Shown here: positions 47,400 to 58,879 of the stretch, in pieces | Layout: every line of letters starts with the position of its first letter | How positions within the stretch are numbered: position 1 is the first letter of the stretch | Assembly (NCBI GenBank): GCA_008009225.1 | Contig: CM017764.1 | Span: forward strand, 37,740,592 to 37,804,591 | Direction of reading: 5' to 3' | DNA from: Acer yangbiense | Lineage: Eukaryota > Streptophyta > Magnoliopsida > Sapindales > Sapindaceae | Length of the DNA stretch: 64,000 bases | The notes under the pieces: model-generated | The model's database searches: none | What the model was told of the DNA's origin: nothing | What the model saw: only the letters and a program-made list of their open reading frames with translations | Program-made: the position numbers and the translations under genes

Positions 47400-48552
47400 T
47401 CACTCCACAAGACATATCCCAATAGATCTACTTAGCGTTTTAAATCGAGTAGAATCTAAGGGTTTAGTAAATAGGTCCGCAAGTTGATCATTAATACCTA
47501 CATGTTCAAGTACTATGCATTTATTTTCAACAAGCTCTCTAATGAAGTGATGGCGGATGTCAATATGCTTAGTTCTAGAATGTTGCACCGGATTCTTGGA
47601 AATATTAATGGCACTCATGTTATCACAAAAGAGAGTGAGAGTACCTTGGTTGAATCCATAATCTACTAGCATTTGCTTCATCCATAGGAGTTGTGTGCAT
47701 CCACTCCCCGCGGCTATGTACTCGGCCTCGGCCGTGGACAAGGAAATCGAGTTTTGCTTCTTGCAAAACCAAGACACTAAGTTGTTGCCTAGGAAGAAGC
47801 AACCGCCCGATGTGCTTTTCCTATCATCACAATTTCCTGCCCAATCCGCATCACTAAAGCCTACAAGACTAGCATTAGTGTCAAAAGAGTACCAAATCCC
47901 ATAGTTGGAAGTCCTATTCACATAGCGAATGATTCTCTTTACGGAAGAGAGATGGGACTCCTTGGGATCCACTTGGTACCTAGCACACACACCCACACTA
48001 AAAGATATATCGGGCCTACTTGCTGTCAAATAAAGCAAGCTACCTATCATGCCCCGATATAGAGTTTGTTCCACACTTTTACCACTAGCATCCTTGCTTA
48101 GCTTCAAAGTGGTACTCATGGGTGTATCACAATGTTTGGCATTCTCTAAACCAAACTTCTTCACTAGGTTTTTGGCATATTTGGCTTGGGTTATGAAAAT
48201 CTCATCATCTAATTGCTTAATTTGCAAACCTAGGAAGTAACTAAGCTCACCAACAAGACTCATCTCAAATTCATGTGACATGACATCAACAAATTGTTGA
48301 ACCTTGGTGTTGTTGGTGGAGCCAAAAACTATATCATCAACATATATTTGAGCTATGAAAAGCTCATCATTTTCTCTCTTGATGAATAGTGTCTTGTCAA
48401 CACTACCCCTTGAGTAGTTATTGTCAACAAGAAATTGAGTGAGGCGCTCATACCAAGCCCTCGGTGCTTGTTTCAACCCATATAGAGCCTTCTTGAGGCG
48501 ATAGACATGGTTAGGGTGGTGTGCATCCACAAACCCCTTGGGTTGTTCAACA
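47400..48552 (-). pseudogene. pol: Element E reverse transcriptase C-terminal part and RNase H
   Basis: Open from the G insertion point to the normal end at 47400. Contains the reverse transcriptase palm (HHPNHVYRLKKALYGLKQAP, YVDDIVFG), the connection (GELSYFLGLQIKQLD), SRPDISFSVGVCARYQ, and RNase H (FSDADWAGN; RKSTSGGCFFLG; STAEAEYIAAGSGCTQ; HIDIRHHFIREL). No internal stop is seen in this stretch, unlike A1 and A2. It is cut off from its N-terminal half at 52671 by solo LTR G, so no functional polyprotein is possible. Confidence 0.9.
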
Positions 48553-50656
48553 TGTAGGGAAAAATACGGTCAACGCAGCGGAAGCGAGACTAAAAACGAG
48601 TTTAGTATAGTTTAAAATTTTTCCATAATTTGAACCTTAACCCTCTAATTAATTAACATATAATACTAAAGATATCATACCTTTGTCGCGTGATCCGATT
48701 GACATTGCGTCGATGGTAATCCGCAAGATCTTCCAGTCCAATCTCGAACGTGAATCACCTAGGAGCGTGGTCTCCCTTCTCTTTGAATTGTGTACCTGAG
48801 GATGGATTAACAAAACTTTTTCTTTTTCGTTAGTCACAAAAAATTCCAAGAGGCTACAAAGAATGTTCCGGTCACTTTTGAATTCACAATCGTTAGATCG
48901 AAACTCGCGTGAACCTTATTCGAAATTGTGCACAAAACCTTTTGATATAAAAGTTACTAGTGCACTATCAAAATAAGAACAAACTTTTCTCTCTTTTGCT
49001 CTTGGCCGAATTCTCACACTAATCTAAGAGTTGGATTCTATTTTTCTCTAGCAAAAGAAAAAACTCTCAAGTCCGCATTAGGGTTCAACAAAATATACAA
49101 AGAATATATATATATATATATATTTAGTGGCCGCTCAAAAAAAAATCAATTATATATATTTTTGCGCCACTACTTATATCATATATTTTGCGCCTATGCC
49201 CAATCTCTATATATATCAAAATCTGCACTTTACTTATATCTATATATACTGCACCGAACTTATATTATATATATATTTATTTCTATAAAGCATATATATA
49301 TATATTCCGGTTAATTGCCATATATATCTATATATTGAGGCCGAAATCCTTTACCATTTAGGATTTGTGTCTTTTGACTTAAATCCTAATCCTAGGTAGA
49401 TTTCCTTAGAATTCTAAACCATAATCCAACTCTTTAGTGTATTTGTGACTATATAAAAGACTTCCTTATTTGACTAGATAAATAAATCCCTTATTTATCT
49501 ACTTACCAAATAAAGTCTTTTATTTTATTTATACTACCATAATAGTATACTACTAAGAAACATATTTCCTAGTCAGAAAAAGATTTTGATTTTTAATTAA
49601 ATAATTAATTAATCAATTAATTAATTTCCATTTAATCAAATAATAAAAATAAAACAATATAATATCATATATATATCTCGGCCATGTGCCATATATATTA
49701 ATATATCTATATATTGTTTTTCTATTTTATTAAATCCATTGGACCTTAATAAAAGGTCCACATGTGAACCAGACCCATTCTTACTAAAAAAAACAAGCCC
49801 ACATGCCTTTCATTAATATATTTAATATAATTGATCAGCCCATTAAATAAATAATGTGCAAATTATATTCTTAATATATTAAATACAATTCTAGATGGAC
49901 CCATAAATTGGTCCAGTAGAATATATCAAGTGATCCATGCAAGTCCGTGTGGATTGGGGATCTTGGCGGGCCTATCTAAATTTAAGCTCCAATAGACATA
50001 ACCCAATCACAATCAACAAATGATTCACTTAGGTTCAATCTATTAATTTTAGTTCATTCCACTAAAGAACTAAAATTGCACTCTTAAATAAGATGGAATA
50101 AGAAAATGATTCTCATTCATACCCTAGACAATCTTATAGGAGATGGTGTATCCTCATGAAGAATATCAGTAATCGCCAAGAGCTCATAGACCGCCTATAG
50201 CTCTTCAAGTTACCATATTTCCTCATATGACCACATTTTGAACTTGGATATTTTGACTTGTCCAGAAGCCATGTTTCAATAGACACTATTGAAAACTTAA
50301 CGTTAAGATTTAATATCCAATACCTCAAAACATCCATATGATGATATTCTACTTTCATTTAATAAATGGAGCCACGATGTTCATATCTATAAATGAAGTC
50401 CTCTATCGATTAACAAATGAATACCACCAAACTATCGAGGATAGACTATGCTATATAATCGTACTCATTGATAACTCAAATGATAACACTTGCAACCATA
50501 AGTCTATCATTTATCTCAGGATTAAGATAGACTCTCCGATTGTCCTGATAATGAAAAGACTTTTATCTACTGACGGTTCTAGATAAAGTATTTCATTGTG
50601 ATCCAGTTCAATGCACCTAGTGCACTAGATCTTTTACTCAAAGCCACTTTGATGAT

Positions 50657-52332
50657 TGAAACAAATTAGAGGCGTGTTCTATATAAAGCTAGAAGGGGGG
50701 TGAATAGATTTTAACTATTATTACCCAATTTTCGCATGCAAGTCAATTTTACGAAAATGCCCCTACTAGTCAAAAATACAAGCAAGTGTAATATAGTGCG
50801 GAATTTAAATAACACTTGATGTATACGTGGAAACCCAACCACTGGGAAAAACCACGGGCTGTTTAGTGCGCCACACTCGGACCTCGAAATCCACTAATCG
50901 AAATGGAGTTTACAACCTATGTAGACCTCGTCTAACACTCCGGTCAATAACCCCCCACTTCTACCACTCGGGCCTTTAAAAGTGGCTCTAGTCCAATTGC
51001 TTGAGGCCTAAGCAACCTTAGCCTCAAGACTTAATTCTCTAAGAAGAGATTATGCAACCTATGTGAATATGTATGAATATTCAAATAACAAACAAGGCTA
51101 GGTAACCTTAGATGCTTATCTAGGATGATGATATAATCAATTTAATCAACCCTAGATATCAATTGCTAAATGACATGTCAAATAGCTTAGCTAATCAAGA
51201 TTAAGCAAAAACCTAATTAGCTATCACAAAAACAACACTCAATTAATTCATCACAATTAATTCTCTATTCTTGTATTTATCATATGATCAACAACATACA
51301 AGTAAATTAAAAGAGAATATGCTTGATAGTAAAAATACTAAAATAAGATGAAACTAATCAAAATCTTACCAAACATATTGTGATGATGCCAATCCAATCA
51401 TAGATGCTTTCTATGTAGACATAGAGGATGCAATATGAAAGTTGATGCAAAAAGGATTTGATTTGAGTGTTTAAAGGTGAGTTCTTGATTTGATTTTTTC
51501 TCAAAAATCTCTCTTGAAAGTTTAGGGTTCTAATGACTCAAGAAGCTTGATCAGAGAATGAGAAAATAAGATATTTATAGACATCAAGAATTGGGCATGT
51601 GAAAAGACAATTTTGCCCCTGAAACGCACCGTTCGGCGGTTTCAATCGGTGGCCAGGCCGCCGATAACGACCGCCGAATTGAGCTCGTGAAGAACAGAGC
51701 ATCAACGGCGGTTTCATTCGGCGGTTTCGTGACCGCCGATCCAACCGCCGAATCAAACCCGAGGGATTAAAATCGATCAGGTATGAACGGCAGTTTCGAA
51801 CGGCGGTCGTGACCGCCGATCTGGACCGCATAATTGCTTCAGACCAATCTGGACTGAAACGGCGGTTTCATTCGGCAGCCAGGCCGCCGATCATAACCGC
51901 CGATCACCAACAATGGTGAAAACCAAGGAGAAGCCAAGGGCATTCTCCATAGGCGGTCTTCGCGTGAAACCAAGCACTCATTAGTGCAAGCGCGGACGTT
52001 TCCGAACAATGTCGGGAAACGAATTATAAGGCACATATACACACAACAAGATATATCAACCAAAGTGCTAGTGTGTAAAGTGACATGTGAAGAGATGCAC
52101 ATAAAAATAAGCAAATATGCAATCATAGCAAGAATGCTAAGTGTGTGTGTGCTACTAAATCTCTTCAAAGAAAACCAAGCACAAGAATTTATACCTTTGG
52201 CGTGCTTGTCCCTTGAGGTCTTGAAAGGGCCTTCGAGCTTCAACCTTAAACATTTAGACTACCCTTACATTCACAACCCCAACATGTGGTTTGTCCATGA
52301 AATAAGCCAATCAAGATATGGGAATCCTTACA
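50657..52332 (-). mobile_element. Solo LTR H (E-related type)
   Basis: 1676 bp, TGAAACAAATTAGAGGCG...GGGAATCCTTACA, with perfect TSD ATGAT (50652-50656 and 52333-52337). It holds the hairpin with a longer loop (50826-50856), a TATA box (minus TATAAATA, 51572-51579) and a GGCGG array (51631-51905). The CCTAATCCCGG motif of A, D and E is not conserved here. Its ending matches D more than A. No internal region. Confidence 0.9.
51631..51905. promoter_or_regulatory. H-type palindrome array (GGCGGTTTC / GACCGCC)
   Basis: Repeated GGCGGTTTC, TTCGGCGG, GTGACCGCCGAT and AACCGCCGA words in both orientations, beginning about 50 bp upstream of the TATA box. Same word type as element E, but individual units differ. 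Confidence 0.8.
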
Positions 52333-52670
52333 ATGATTTTAGACTCATCATAACACATTTGATCCCACTCAAATGCCAGTAAAAGAATCTACAACTTTAA
52401 CAAGATAAAGGTGCCCAACCTTTACCTTAAGTTGTGAACATTTTTCAAGACTAACTAAAGAATTGTGTCTACCTCATACATATCCAGATGTACGAACAAT
52501 TCTTCTTTTCTCACAGTCTTTTGACCTTATGATTATTTACTTTTAACAATTATAATAATTAAACTATAAATGCTATAAGATTTGTTAAACCAGAAATCAC
52601 ATTATTAATATGAATAGATTGTCAAAAACACTATTACACTCTTGCTATTGAGCATAATCCTAACACAACA

Positions 52671-55576
52671 AACACTTCCTCTTGCAAGAAGCCATTGAGG
52701 AAGGCACTCTTGACATCCATTTGGTGCAATTTGAACTTATGCACACAAGAAATGGACAAGAGAAGCCTAATGGACTCTAACCGGGCAACGGGAGCAAATG
52801 TCTCCTCAAAGTCGATACCCTCAATTTGAGAGTATCCTTGTGCTACAAGTCTAGCCTTGTTCCGCAATATGTTGCCATCCTTATCGGATTTGTTCCTATA
52901 AATCCACTTGGTGCCTATCACATTAGTGCTTTTAGGCCTAGGAACTAGAGTCCAAACCTCATTCCTTTCAAATTGGTTTAGCTCTTCTTGCATGGCAAGA
53001 ACCCAAAATTCATCATTTAAGGCTTCATCAACCTTTTTGGGTTCAATTTGAGAGGTGTAACATGTAAAGCTAATGAGATTAACTATTTGACGCCTTGTCA
53101 TAACACCCTCATTCACATCTCCAATAACATCCTCTTTGTTATGGAGTCTTCTAACCCATGGAGCGGGTTCTTTAGAGTCCAAGAGAGGGACTCTAGTAAT
53201 AGGTTGTGTGACTTCATTATTGTCATTGAACGTCCCAACATTGGGAGTCACCACAACCCTCTCCAAAGGAAAGTCATCCTCTAAAACTTCCTTCTCCTCA
53301 TGGTCATTAGACTTGAGCCTTGTATCATCAATAACAACATTCGATGATTCCAAGACGGTTCGAGTCTTCAAGTTGAAAACTCTATAGGCTTTACTATTTA
53401 AGGCATAGCCAATAAAGATACCCTCATCACTCTTGGCATCAAATTTGCCAAGTTGATCACGGTCATTTAAAATGTAGCATTTGCTTCCAAATGTGTGGAA
53501 GTAGCTAACATATGGCTTCCTACCTTTCCATAACTCATAGGAGGTGTTTCTAGATCCGGGTCTTAGGAAAACACGATTCCCTATATAGCAAGCCGTATTG
53601 ACGGCTTCGGTCCATAGGTTCCTAGGGACATTGTTGCTAAGCAACTTCACTCGGGCCATCTCTTGAAGGACCTTATTCTTCCTCTCAACAACTCCATTTT
53701 GTTGAGGTGTCCTAGGAGCCGAGAACTCATGGGAGATGCCTAAGCTATTGCAATAGCTTTCAAATGAGGCATTCTCAAATTCCCTCCCATGGTCACTTCT
53801 AATCCGTTTAATGCTTTTAATGTTAGAATTCATTTCATTTTGTATTTTAGTATAAAGCATTTTAAACTTATCAAAAGTTTCGGATTTTTCTCTAAGAAAA
53901 TATGTCCATGTAAATCTAGAGAAATCATCAACACAAACAAAAATGTATCTCTTTCCACCTAAACTCTCGGTTTGCATAGGACCCATGAGATCCATATGGA
54001 GAAGCTCTAGGGGCTCCTTGGTGGAGAGATACTTGTCCTTTTTGTGCATGCTTTTAGTTTGTTTTCCTTGTTGGCAAGGTCCACAAATACCATTGGCTTT
54101 CTTCCCAAGCTTAGGGAGGCCACGCACACAATTGAACTTTCCAAGGGTTCTTAAATCCCTAAAGTTCATGTGGCCAAGTTTTTCATGCCACAACTCTATT
54201 TGCTCATCCATGGACACATTGTTTGAGACTATTCTAGCTTCAAGACAATAGCAATTGTCGCTAGATCTCATACCTTTCAATAAGGTTTGTCCATCAGGCT
54301 TTAGGATTAAGCAATCATCTTTACTAAACAAGATGGAATATCCTTCATCACTTAGATGTGAAATGCTTATTAAATTGGCTTTCAAGCCATCAACAAATAA
54401 AGCATCGGATAAGGAGGGTAATCCGGGAACAGAAATGGTTCATTTCCCTACAACTTTCTTTTTGGATCCATCACCAAAAGTGACATATCCTCCTTCCTCC
54501 ATAACAAGAGTCTCGAAGAAACTCTTATTTCCCGTCATGTGCCTAGAGCACCCACTATCTAAATACCAAAAATTAGAAGAATTTGCCTTCAAGGCTATTT
54601 GAGCCACATGGCAAACATTTTCATTCTTTCTAATCCACCTAGAAACAATCTTAGCTTTCTTAGTGGTCTTTGGTACTTGGGCTCTAGATGTCCTAGGATC
54701 ATGCGTAACAATTTTATCATTCCTAGGAGCATGCATCTTGGCTCTATTCTTTCTTTTCTCAATCATGCTTCATGTTCTACACATTTTAATATATCGAAAG
54801 CAATGTGGTCTAATATGACCTTCAAATCCACAAAAATGACATATAGGAGTAAAATAAGGAATCATACCTTGTCCTTGTCTTTGTCTTTGTGGATGAATGG
54901 GTTCAATCCATCTTGGTTGTTGAACCGGTCTAGATTGCTTCCTAGCTTGAGGTTGCATGATTGGTCTCTTTCCTTTGTGAGCCACTTATGGAGGAATGTT
55001 GGTTTGAGAGACCCTAGGGGGTTGAGCTTGAAGTTGCCTTCTTGGCCTCATCTTCATTTGAACATTTGAACATTGTCATATTTCTAACTTCTTCCTAGGA
55101 ATTTGCACAAATGAAGTTTCTTCGTTCCTCAAACTCTTGACAAACATGGTCTTGTTAGAGGTTGAGATCTTCTTGCCATCTTCATACCCAAGACCCCTCT
55201 TGTCACATGGACTCTTTCCAACACCAAGCATATGGTCAAGCTTCTTGGTGCTAGAATCCATCCTAGTCATAGACTCTCTTACTTCTTCAAGCTCCCTCTT
55301 TAGGCTTTCTTCATTCCTCCTAGATAAGACTAACTCCTCACTTAGCTTATCTTCCATCTTTTTGAATTTTTTCACTTGTTCACTTAAGTGGTCATTTTGA
55401 GATGAAAGCTCAAGATTTTCTTCTCTCAACATCTTGATCTTTCTTGTGCTTTTGATTGCTAAATCATTAAACTCGGCATGGCATTTAGCAAGCACCTTTT
55501 TCTCCACAAAACTACTTATGGAGTTAGAAGAGGAATCACTTTCTTCTCCACTTGAGTCATTTTCCTCTTGACTCAT
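52671..55576 (-). pseudogene. pol: Element E gag 3' part, protease, integrase and reverse transcriptase N-terminal part (broken)
   Basis: From right to left: Ser/Glu tract and coiled coil, DKRGLGYEDG, second zinc knuckle (CHFCGFEGHIRPHC), protease WYLDSGCSRHMTG, a complete integrase region (LWHEKLGHMNF, CGPCQQGKQ, MDLMGP, DHGREF, GVVERKN) and reverse transcriptase to FLNGFLQEEVF, where solo LTR G cuts it. In-frame stops compared with A1/A2: GGA to TGA after KKLEI (near 55073), CAA to TAA at 54986-54988, CGA to TGA at 54770-54772 and GGA to TGA near 54437. From about 54385 to the break the frame is open for 583 residues, the longest intact integrase here. Confidence 0.9.
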
Positions 55577-55582
55577 TTCCTC

Positions 55583-56686
55583 TCATTCACTAGCACTTTT
55601 GCTTTTATGGGAGGAGGCAAAAGCTATGAGGTTAGCCATGAGCTCTTCATCACTTGAAGACTCATCTCCCTCAATGGAGTCATCACTACTACTACTCCAT
55701 GTGGCAGCCATCACTTTACCTTTCTTCTTGACATTGTGATTAGCACATTCGGGGGCAAAGTGACCTATGCCACCACACTCGAAGCATCGGACCCCTTTCC
55801 TTTCGATCTTCTCTTTCCTAGGCTCAAACTTGTTGTAGGAACCCTTTTTCTTATAGTTTTGACCTTTGGAACCAAAGTCCTTTTTCCCAAACTTCATGAC
55901 CCTCTTGAATCTCTTCACAAAAAATGCAAGGTCTTCGTCCGAGTCATTCTTCTTTGCCTCATTTTCATCCTTGGAGGTCTTCAAAGCAATTCCTTTTTAC
56001 TTTTTAGGAGGTGTGGAGATAGGACCCTTCCTAGACTCATAAGCTAGAAGTCTCCCAATCACCTCACTCGGCTTCATATCCTTATATCCACTATTTTCTT
56101 CTAAAGCCGTTACTTTTGATTCAAACCTATCCGGAAGAGATCTCATAATCTTTTGCTTGATTCTCATATCCGAATGTGGATCACCAAGTTGATGACTTTG
56201 GTTGACTATGTCCATCAACTTGATCTCGAAGTCGTTGAAGCACTCATTCTGCTCCATCTTAAGCATCTCGAATTGAGTTTGGAGGACTTGAAGCTTAGAG
56301 TCATTTACCACTTCGGTTCCCTCATGTGCAATCTCTAGGATGTCCCAAGCCTCCTTAGCTATCCTAGTATTTTGAATCAATTTATATTGATTTTCATCCA
56401 TAGCACACAAGATGGCATGCATCGCCTTCCTATTCCACTTTGAAGCCTCAAACTCTTGCGCGTTCCATTGCGCCTTAAGCTTCAATACTTCTTCTCCTCC
56501 ACCATCGGGAGTCATCTTGGGTAGATCATATCCGTCTTCCACCGCCATCCATGCACGGTCATGAATTTGGCATATGTAGGATTCCATCTTCCCTTTCCAT
56601 TGGGAATAGTTCAATCCAGTAAGAAGTAGAGGCCTTGTGCTAGAAGCACCTTCGTTGCCACCACCATTTCCACCGTTTCCACTCAT
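55583..56686 (-). pseudogene. gag: Element E gag, 5' part (broken)
   Basis: Starts at ATG 56686 (MSGNGGNGGGNEGASS). Gag capsid domain as in A1 and A2; then CAA to TAA at 55997-55999, the Lys-rich stretch, an intact first zinc knuckle (CFECGGIGHFAPEC, about 55745-55790) and a stop AGA to TGA at 55583-55585 at the start of the acidic region. Leader 56687-56796 separates it from the PBS. Confidence 0.9.
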
Positions 56687-56796
56687 AGTGTTTATGAATG
56701 AATGAAATGAATGCTAATGTATGAATGATCAAAAATCACACAAAATGCAAAACACACCAAAATAAGCAAGGATCACCTATGTATGTCTAGGAACCT

Positions 56797-56808
56797 GCTC
56801 TGATACCA
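56797..56808 (-). other. Element E primer binding site
   Basis: Minus-strand TGGTATCAGAGC, two bases from the LTR end at 56811. Confidence 0.88.
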
Positions 56809-56810
56809 AT

Positions 56811-58527
56811 TGAAACAAATTATAGCACGGTGTGTATAAAACTATCTAGAGGGGGGTGAATAGATTTTAAGCTTATTACCCAATTTTTCGTGATTAGTCA
56901 AAATTATGAAATTACCCCTAAATAGATAAAGCAATAAATCAAGTATAAAATACGGAAATTAAATAACACTTGATTTTTACGTGGAAACCCTCACGGGAAA
57001 AACCACAGGCTAGTAAGTAAGCCATACTCAAACCTCGAATCTACTAAATGTGTAAAACGATTACAACCTAATCCCGGAAGTAATCACACACCTACCTAAT
57101 CCCGGTATGAGTGAACCTAGTCTGATTGCTTGCGAATTAAGCAACCTAATCCCGGTCACAACACAAGACTTAATTCTCTAAAAAGAGATTAACACTCTAA
57201 GTGAATATATGAATATTCAAATGCAATATAGAGCAAGGGAAACCCTATATGCTTATCTAAGATGATGAATTTGCAATTAAAAATAATCCTAGATATTAAA
57301 GCTAAATGACATGTCAATTAGCTTAGATAATCATAGATTATAGAAACCTAGATATCTATCATAAAAACAACACTCAATCAAATCAACACAACAATCTCTA
57401 TCTTGAATATTAGAATTTAATCTAAGAACAATCAAGTAATAAAAAGAGATGCCATAATAAATTAAACACTAATTATGTATGATAATAGTGAAAAACATAC
57501 CAAAGCAAGTGTGATGTTGAAAGACCCATGCAAGCAAGCATCCTAGATATGCTAGAGAATGCTAGATGAACTTTGATGCAAATGGATTTTGGTTTGAGTG
57601 TTTAATGAGCAAACTTGATTGCTTTCTCTCTTAAAAATCTCTCTTTTGAAAGTAAGGTTCTTGATGATTAAAGAGTCACATTCAGAACAAGAGAAAGTGA
57701 TGTATTTATAGGCATGAAAAACAGAGCATGTGAAAAGACAAGTTTGCCCCTGAAACGCACCAATCGACGGTTTCAATCGGCGGCCAGGCCGCTGATCATA
57801 ACCGCCGAATTGGCCCGAGAGGAACAGGGGACCAACGGCGGTTTCATTCGGCGGTTTCGTGGTCGCCGATCTAACCGCCGAATCAAACCTGAGATTAAAA
57901 AATCAATCAGGTATGAAACGGTGGTTTCATTCGGCGGTTTCGTGACCGCCGATTCAACCGCCGAATTAGGCCGAGAGATAAAATCAATCAGGTCTTGAAC
58001 GGCGGTTTCGAACAGCGGTCGAGACCGCCGATCATAACCACATAATTGCTCCAGACTCTACTGGAAGCAAACGGTGGTTTCATTCGGCGGCTAGGCCGCC
58101 GATCATAACCGCCGATCACCAACAAAGGTGAAAACCAAGGAGAAGCCAAGGGCATTCTCCGTAGGCGGTCCTCGCGCTAAACCAAGCACATTCTAATGCA
58201 TGCGCGGACGTTTCCGAAAACTATCAGGAAACGAATTACAAGACAACAAGACACAATTACACACAACAAAATATAACAAATAAGTGCAAGTGTGAAATGT
58301 GACAAGTGAAGAGAATGCACACATATGCAATGTATGTTAAGTGTGTGTGTGCAACTAATCTCTTTAAAGAAAAGTAAGCACATAGAAATTTACCTTCGGT
58401 GTTTATCAAGACGAGGTCTTCAAAGGGCTTAAGCAATAACACCGATACCTAGGCTACGCTTACAAAGAACCCCCAACATGTGGTTTGTCCACAAAATGAG
58501 CCAATCAACAAATGGGGGAACCTTACA
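56811..58527 (-). repeat. Element E 5' LTR
   Basis: 1717 bp, TGAAACAAATT...GGAACCTTACA. Contains three CCTAATCCCGG motifs, the hairpin (56980-57007, second arm CCACA), TATA box (minus TATAAATA, 57703-57710) and the GGCGG palindrome array (57762-58117). The PBS-proximal third is close to A-type LTRs; the U3 is not. Confidence 0.92.
57762..58117. promoter_or_regulatory. E-type palindrome array (GGCGGTTTC / GACCGCC)
   Basis: About 355 bp of words such as GGCGGTTTCATTCGGCGG and GACCGCCGAT/AACCGCCGAAT, forming many nested inverted pairs. It starts 52 bp upstream of the TATA box. A unit of about 95 bp around CAATCAGGTATGAAACGG is extra relative to the 3' LTR at 45436-45712. Confidence 0.85.
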
Positions 58528-58608
58528 GCCTTCTATGGTAGGGAATGCCACGTTCACCTTCTTTGCCGAGTTAAAACTCATTTTTGTGCAACAGTGAATG
58601 GCTTCCAC

Positions 58609-58712
58609 GGTTACTCTGTGCAGTGGCGAGTAACTTTAATAGCTGGTTACTCTGTAATGGCGAGTAACTTTAATAGATGGTTACTCTGTAATGGCGAGTA
58701 ACTTTAATGCCT
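58609..58712. repeat. Three tandem 34-36 bp repeats, each a hairpin
   Basis: Units 58609-58644, 58645-58678 and 58679-58712, each GGTTACTCTGTAATGGCGAGTAACTTTAAT-like (first unit with GTGCAG). Within each, GTTACTC pairs with GAGTAAC. It lies next to the end of the gypsy pol remnant, in its 3' region. Confidence 0.9.
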
Positions 58713-58879
58713 GGTTGTGACATCCGAAGACTTGAATTCTTAGTAATAAATTACTCTTTATTGAATGTCTCTTGCAATCTTTGACAATATGAAAAGAGAA
58801 AAATGCTGAAAAGGAAAATACTGAAAAGGGAAATACTGGAATAAATTCTAAGGGAAAGGAAAAAATCAAGGGTAGTATA

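Larger units (their letters stand above)
48553..52665 (-). mobile_element. Solo LTR G (C-type), interrupted by H
   Basis: TGTAGGGAAAAATACGG...GCATAATCCTAACA, homologous to the LTRs of element C. Perfect TSD CAACA (48548-48552 and 52666-52670) in the reverse transcriptase of E. Without solo LTR H it is 2104 + 328 = 2432 bp, near the 2.5 kb of C's LTRs. The middle (about 49090-49340 and 49665-49740) diverges from C, with different short AT tracts, so it comes from a related but distinct C-type element. Confidence 0.9.
42989..58527 (-). mobile_element. Element E: Sirevirus-type copia retrotransposon with different LTR promoter, hosts F, G and H
   Basis: 5' LTR 56811-58527 (1717 bp); 3' LTR 42989-43899 plus 45406-46116 (1622 bp after removing solo LTR F). 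Perfect TSD GCCTT at 42984-42988 and 58528-58532. PBS (minus TGGTATCAGAGC) at 56797-56808. The internal region is collinear and highly similar to A1 and A2, but the U3 palindrome array is of another type (GGCGGTTTC words). Solo LTR G splits the reverse transcriptase. At least seven in-frame stops are seen. The LTR length difference is almost all one repeat unit of about 95 bp in the array. Confidence 0.92.

Noticed and set aside
57762..58117. CRISPR-like repeat array
   Set aside because: Plant LTR context, irregular spacing, words in both orientations and no cas genes.
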